Assembly (NCBI RefSeq): GCF_008330225.1
Contig: NZ_CP042466.1
Span: 1,560,501-1,624,500 of the forward strand
Reading direction: 5' to 3'
DNA from: Geobacter sp. FeAm09
Lineage (GTDB): Bacteria > Desulfobacterota > Desulfuromonadia > Geobacterales > Pseudopelobacteraceae
DNA length: 64,000 bases
Part shown: positions 61,392 through 64,000 of the stretch, one piece after another
Layout: every line of letters begins with the position of its first letter
Position numbering within the stretch: the first letter of the stretch is position 1
The notes under the pieces: model-generated
Databases searched by the model: none
What the model saw: the letters and a program-made list of their open reading frames with translations, nothing else
What the model was told of the DNA's origin: nothing
Position numbers and translations under genes: made by a program

Positions 61392-61835
61392 TCACATTCC
61401 GGGAAGCTTCACAATGGAAAACCAGAACTCCTCGATGGATGTCACCACCTTCGTGAACTGTTCCAGGTCCACCGGTTTGGTGATGTAGCAGTTGGCGTGC
61501 AGGGCGTAGCTTTTGAGTATGTCCTGTTCGGCGCTGGAGGTCGTCAGAACCACCACCGGGATCTGTTTCAGGACCTCGTCGCCCTTGATCCGCTCCAGCA
61601 CCTCGCGCCCGTCCATGCGGGGCAGGTTGAGGTCGAGCAGGATGAGGTCGGGGCGGGGGGCGGAATCATACTCCCCCCGGCGATAGAGGAAGTCAAGCGC
61701 TTGGACGCCGTCATTGACGACACTGATGTTGTTGCAGAGTTTTACGTCTTTTAACACTTCCATTGTCAGACGGACATCGGCGGGATTGTCTTCTATCAGC
61801 AGTATTTCCGCTGGTTTAAGACTTGATGATGTCAT
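61392..61835 (-). CDS. Single-domain response regulator (Rcp1-like)
   Basis: This 147-residue receiver starts with [19 protein letters not shown]. It has the phospho-acceptor in [14 protein letters not shown], the Thr in [12 protein letters not shown] and Lys in [12 protein letters not shown]. The extended loop around [12 protein letters not shown] is typical of the Rcp1 subfamily that is phosphorylated by phytochrome-type and HisKA/HATPase sensor kinases. It sits between a sensor kinase and a GGDEF/EAL regulator, suggesting a phosphorelay within this operon. Confidence 0.92.
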   Translation of the reverse strand: MTSSSLKPAEILLIEDNPADVRLTMEVLKDVKLCNNISVVNDGVQALDFLYRRGEYDSAPRPDLILLDLNLPRMDGREVLERIKGDEVLKQIPVVVLTTSSAEQDILKSYALHANCYITKPVDLEQFTKVVTSIEEFWFSIVKLPGM

Positions 61836-61884
61836 ATTGCGGACCTCCAGGTTACGTCAATTGGCGAAAAACCGCTCACCCTCT

Positions 61885-63720
61885 TCACCTGGCCGGCAGG
61901 CTGAAAAAGAAGGTGGAGCCTTTATCCGGCTCCGATTCGAGCCAAATCCTTCCCCCGTGCAATTCCACAATCCGTTTGCAAACTGCAAGACCGATGCCGG
62001 TGCCGGGATATTCATCCCGGTTGTGCAGCTTTTTGAAGAGCGAGAAGATCTTTTCCCGGTACTCGGGGGCGATGCCGATGCCGTTATCCTGCACCGAAAT
62101 GATGTGCCGGTCTTCGACGCAGCGGCACTCGATGGCGATCACGGGCGTTTGTCGGGAAAATTTCAGCGCATTCTCCAGGAGGTGCCGCAGCAGCATGACC
62201 AGGAGCGCCCGGTCGCCGGTGATCTGCGGGAACGGGGCATGGGTGACGCTGGCGTCGCGCCGGGCGATCTGCTCCTGCAACCCGGCCAAGGCGCCCGTTA
62301 CGATCTCCGTGCCGTCCAGGGGGGCGCGCCGTATGGGGTGCCGGCCGAGGTTGAGGTAGGTCAGCAGGTCGTTGAACAGGTGTTTGAGATGGGAGACGTT
62401 GGCGACGATGATGCCGATGAATTCATCGGCGTCCCGGTCGAGCTTTCCCGCATAGCGTTTTTCCAGGAGCTGCACGAACCCGCCGATGACCCGCAGGGGC
62501 TCCTGCAGGTCATGATAGGCCAGCATGTTGAATTCCTTCAGTTCGGCGTTGCTCTTTTCCAGTTCCTGCGCCTTGACGGCCAGCTCCCGGGCCGCACGGC
62601 GGCTTTGGGTGATGTTCACCGCCAGCAGGGTGATGATCATGCCCAGGCTGGCTATGACGAAGATCGTCGTCCACACCAGCCTGGTGTACCTCTCGTAGAA
62701 CGACACCGGCTTGTTGACGATGGTGCAGCCGTAGGGAAGCAGGGACAGGGGGATATGGAAACGGGTGAGTTGGGTGTAGTCGAATACCACCCGCGTTGTC
62801 TGGCCGGTGTAGACCGGCAGGGTGGCGATATCCCGGCCATTGAGGATTTCCAGGGCCATTTCCGCGGCTTGCGCCCCGTGCTGCTTCCCCCCCAACAGGC
62901 ACCCGCCGATGATGCCGTGGCCGATGCGCTCCTCGTGGCCGCCGTACACCGGGACCGGGGAGCGTTCCCCCAAAAGCTGCGCTATTTTGGTATGGTCGAA
63001 TACCCGCCCATCCCGGTCCCGGCTGTAGGAGAGCGCCAGGACGAGACTGTCCGCCGGAAGTGACGACAGTTGCCGCAGCATATCGTCGGTCGTCAGGTTG
63101 TCCATATAGCGGATGGCAACCGGCTCCTTGAATCCCTTCAGATCCTCTTCCGCCTGTCTGCGGGTCGCCAGACCGGTTGAGGTGTAATCGTGGATGACGA
63201 AGATCTGCCGCGTCGCGGGATGCACCTTGAGCATCAACGCCACGGTACCCCTGACGTCGAGCCGTTCGGCAACGCCGGTCACCCTGCTTTGCCCCTTGAG
63301 CATCGCCGGCTCGAAGCCGTTGATCCCGCAGAAGACGAGCGGAGCGCCGGGAAAGATGGCGTCGCGGTATTTCAGGGCGAAATCCAGGGCCGGATTGTCC
63401 ACGGCGATGACCAGGGGGATGGTCACGTGCCGGTACTTCTGGATGAACAGGTCCCGGATTTTGCCGAAGTGTTCCATGTTCGGGAAGTATTTGCAGTCCA
63501 GGTACTCCACGGTCGGTTCGATGTCGGGCCGCGCCCGGCGCAGCGTCTCGACGATGCCGATGAGTTCGTTGTCCGACCAGCTGTAGTAGGGGTGATAGGA
63601 ATTGAGGATCAGGATGCGCGTCTTCTGCTCCGCGCTGCCGGCGGCATGGGCCGGGCCGGCAGCCGCCAGCGTCAGCGCCGTGAACAGGACGACGAGGTAT
63701 GCCGCGCCCAGGTGCCTCAT
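61885..63720 (-). CDS. Sensor histidine kinase with N-terminal periplasmic ABC-substrate-binding-like domain
   Basis: The 611-residue protein begins with a signal peptide ([26 protein letters not shown]). An ABC-substrate-binding-like periplasmic domain (about 35-315) follows, with [29 protein letters not shown] and [18 protein letters not shown]. Next are one transmembrane helix ([20 protein letters not shown]), a coiled coil, HisKA with His about 401 in [15 protein letters not shown], and HATPase with DNGIGI and [14 protein letters not shown]. Start ATG at 63720 overlaps the stop of the upstream kinase. It should sense a small periplasmic ligand and signal to the adjacent regulators. Confidence 0.92.
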   Translation of the reverse strand: MRHLGAAYLVVLFTALTLAAAGPAHAAGSAEQKTRILILNSYHPYYSWSDNELIGIVETLRRARPDIEPTVEYLDCKYFPNMEHFGKIRDLFIQKYRHVTIPLVIAVDNPALDFALKYRDAIFPGAPLVFCGINGFEPAMLKGQSRVTGVAERLDVRGTVALMLKVHPATRQIFVIHDYTSTGLATRRQAEEDLKGFKEPVAIRYMDNLTTDDMLRQLSSLPADSLVLALSYSRDRDGRVFDHTKIAQLLGERSPVPVYGGHEERIGHGIIGGCLLGGKQHGAQAAEMALEILNGRDIATLPVYTGQTTRVVFDYTQLTRFHIPLSLLPYGCTIVNKPVSFYERYTRLVWTTIFVIASLGMIITLLAVNITQSRRAARELAVKAQELEKSNAELKEFNMLAYHDLQEPLRVIGGFVQLLEKRYAGKLDRDADEFIGIIVANVSHLKHLFNDLLTYLNLGRHPIRRAPLDGTEIVTGALAGLQEQIARRDASVTHAPFPQITGDRALLVMLLRHLLENALKFSRQTPVIAIECRCVEDRHIISVQDNGIGIAPEYREKIFSLFKKLHNRDEYPGTGIGLAVCKRIVELHGGRIWLESEPDKGSTFFFSLPAR

Positions 63721-64000
63721 GCCGCGTCCCCCTTTTCCGTAAGGTCCTTTTTTATGGTGAACGTGAAACAGCTGCCCCGGCCCGCTTCGGATGCCACCCC
63801 GATGCGGCCGCCGTGGCGCTCGACGATTTTCCTGCAGATCGCCAGCCCGATGCCGGTGCCGGGGTAGGCGTCCCGCCCGTGCAGCCGCTGGAAGATCTCG
63901 AAGATCCGGTCGAAGAATTGGCCGTCGATGCCGATGCCGTTGTCCGTGACGCGGAACTCCCATGCCACAGGGGTCTCGGCGCAGGCAACATGGATGCGGG
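63717..64000 (-). CDS. C-terminal fragment of another sensor histidine kinase, cut by the window edge
   Basis: The visible 94 codons encode the end of an HATPase domain ([20 protein letters not shown], then [20 protein letters not shown]) and finish ending EKGDAA. It overlaps the next kinase start by ATGA, so the two are coupled. Its sensor and HisKA domains lie beyond the right edge. Confidence 0.85.
   Translation of the reverse strand, partial: RIHVACAETPVAWEFRVTDNGIGIDGQFFDRIFEIFQRLHGRDAYPGTGIGLAICRKIVERHGGRIGVASEAGRGSCFTFTIKKDLTEKGDAA

Overview
The window looks like chromosome of a Geobacter-type bacterium (Geobacterales, Desulfuromonadota). This is inferred from protein character and gene content, not from a database match. 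The indicators are: a short peptide plus radical SAM/SPASM pair of the type annotated in Geobacter as 'geopeptide' and maturase; many two-component and c-di-GMP proteins; a haem-binding cytochrome and a ResB-like protein; the P-loop thiouridylase-like protein; FlbT; and palindromic repeats containing GCCACAGAGACACAGAG-like ends. The DNA is GC-rich almost throughout. The clearest exception is an AT-rich one-gene island at about 11.47-12.79 kb, next to a tRNA-Leu. No insertion sequence, prophage or CRISPR array was seen.

Layout. 0-11.4 kb: 2-oxoglutarate dehydrogenase E1 (sucA), a ResB-like protein, tRNA-His, an Rrf2 regulator with cysK and a YezD-like gene, a hybrid sensor kinase split by a frameshift, and phosphofructokinase. 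11.5-15 kb: the AT-rich gene, tRNA-Leu, tRNA-Ala, and two HD-domain nucleotide phosphohydrolases. 15-22.4 kb: a cytochrome, a thiouridylase-like enzyme, an NtrC-type regulator, then ychF, pth, rplY and prs. 22.5-32.2 kb: a B12/radical SAM protein, an HU with a histone-H1-like tail, flagellar genes (flgN, flgK, flgL, flbT, flagellin) and a TPR protein. 32.2-38.4 kb: tRNA-Gln, ispE, and a three-gene secretion/pilus-like operon. 38.7-47.7 kb: the agmatine-to-putrescine pair, an aminotransferase, rpsF-rpsR-yybS-rplI, and trpE-trpG. 47.8-53 kb: cheV, a sigma-54 activator, and a sensor operon (TonB receptor, periplasmic binding protein, histidine kinase). 55-59.6 kb: the peptide/radical SAM cassette, an alpha-amylase, and a DAHP synthase preceded by a Phe/Tyr-rich leader peptide and attenuator. 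59.6-64 kb: a kinase, response regulator and GGDEF/EAL signalling operon.

How the parts connect. The Rrf2 protein and cysK each have the same palindromic site over their promoters, which suggests autoregulation and control of cysteine synthesis. Three flagellar transcription units share a roughly 38-bp upstream motif built from a direct repeat. Flagellin has a leader of about 200 nt and its neighbour encodes FlbT, known elsewhere as a flagellin mRNA regulator. The most system-like locus is a 32-residue, Cys-Cys-containing peptide, an intergenic hairpin, and a SPASM radical SAM enzyme. It is followed by the first of three TGTTAA-N5-TTAACA palindromes. A second array of three such palindromes lies at 17.05-17.19 kb.
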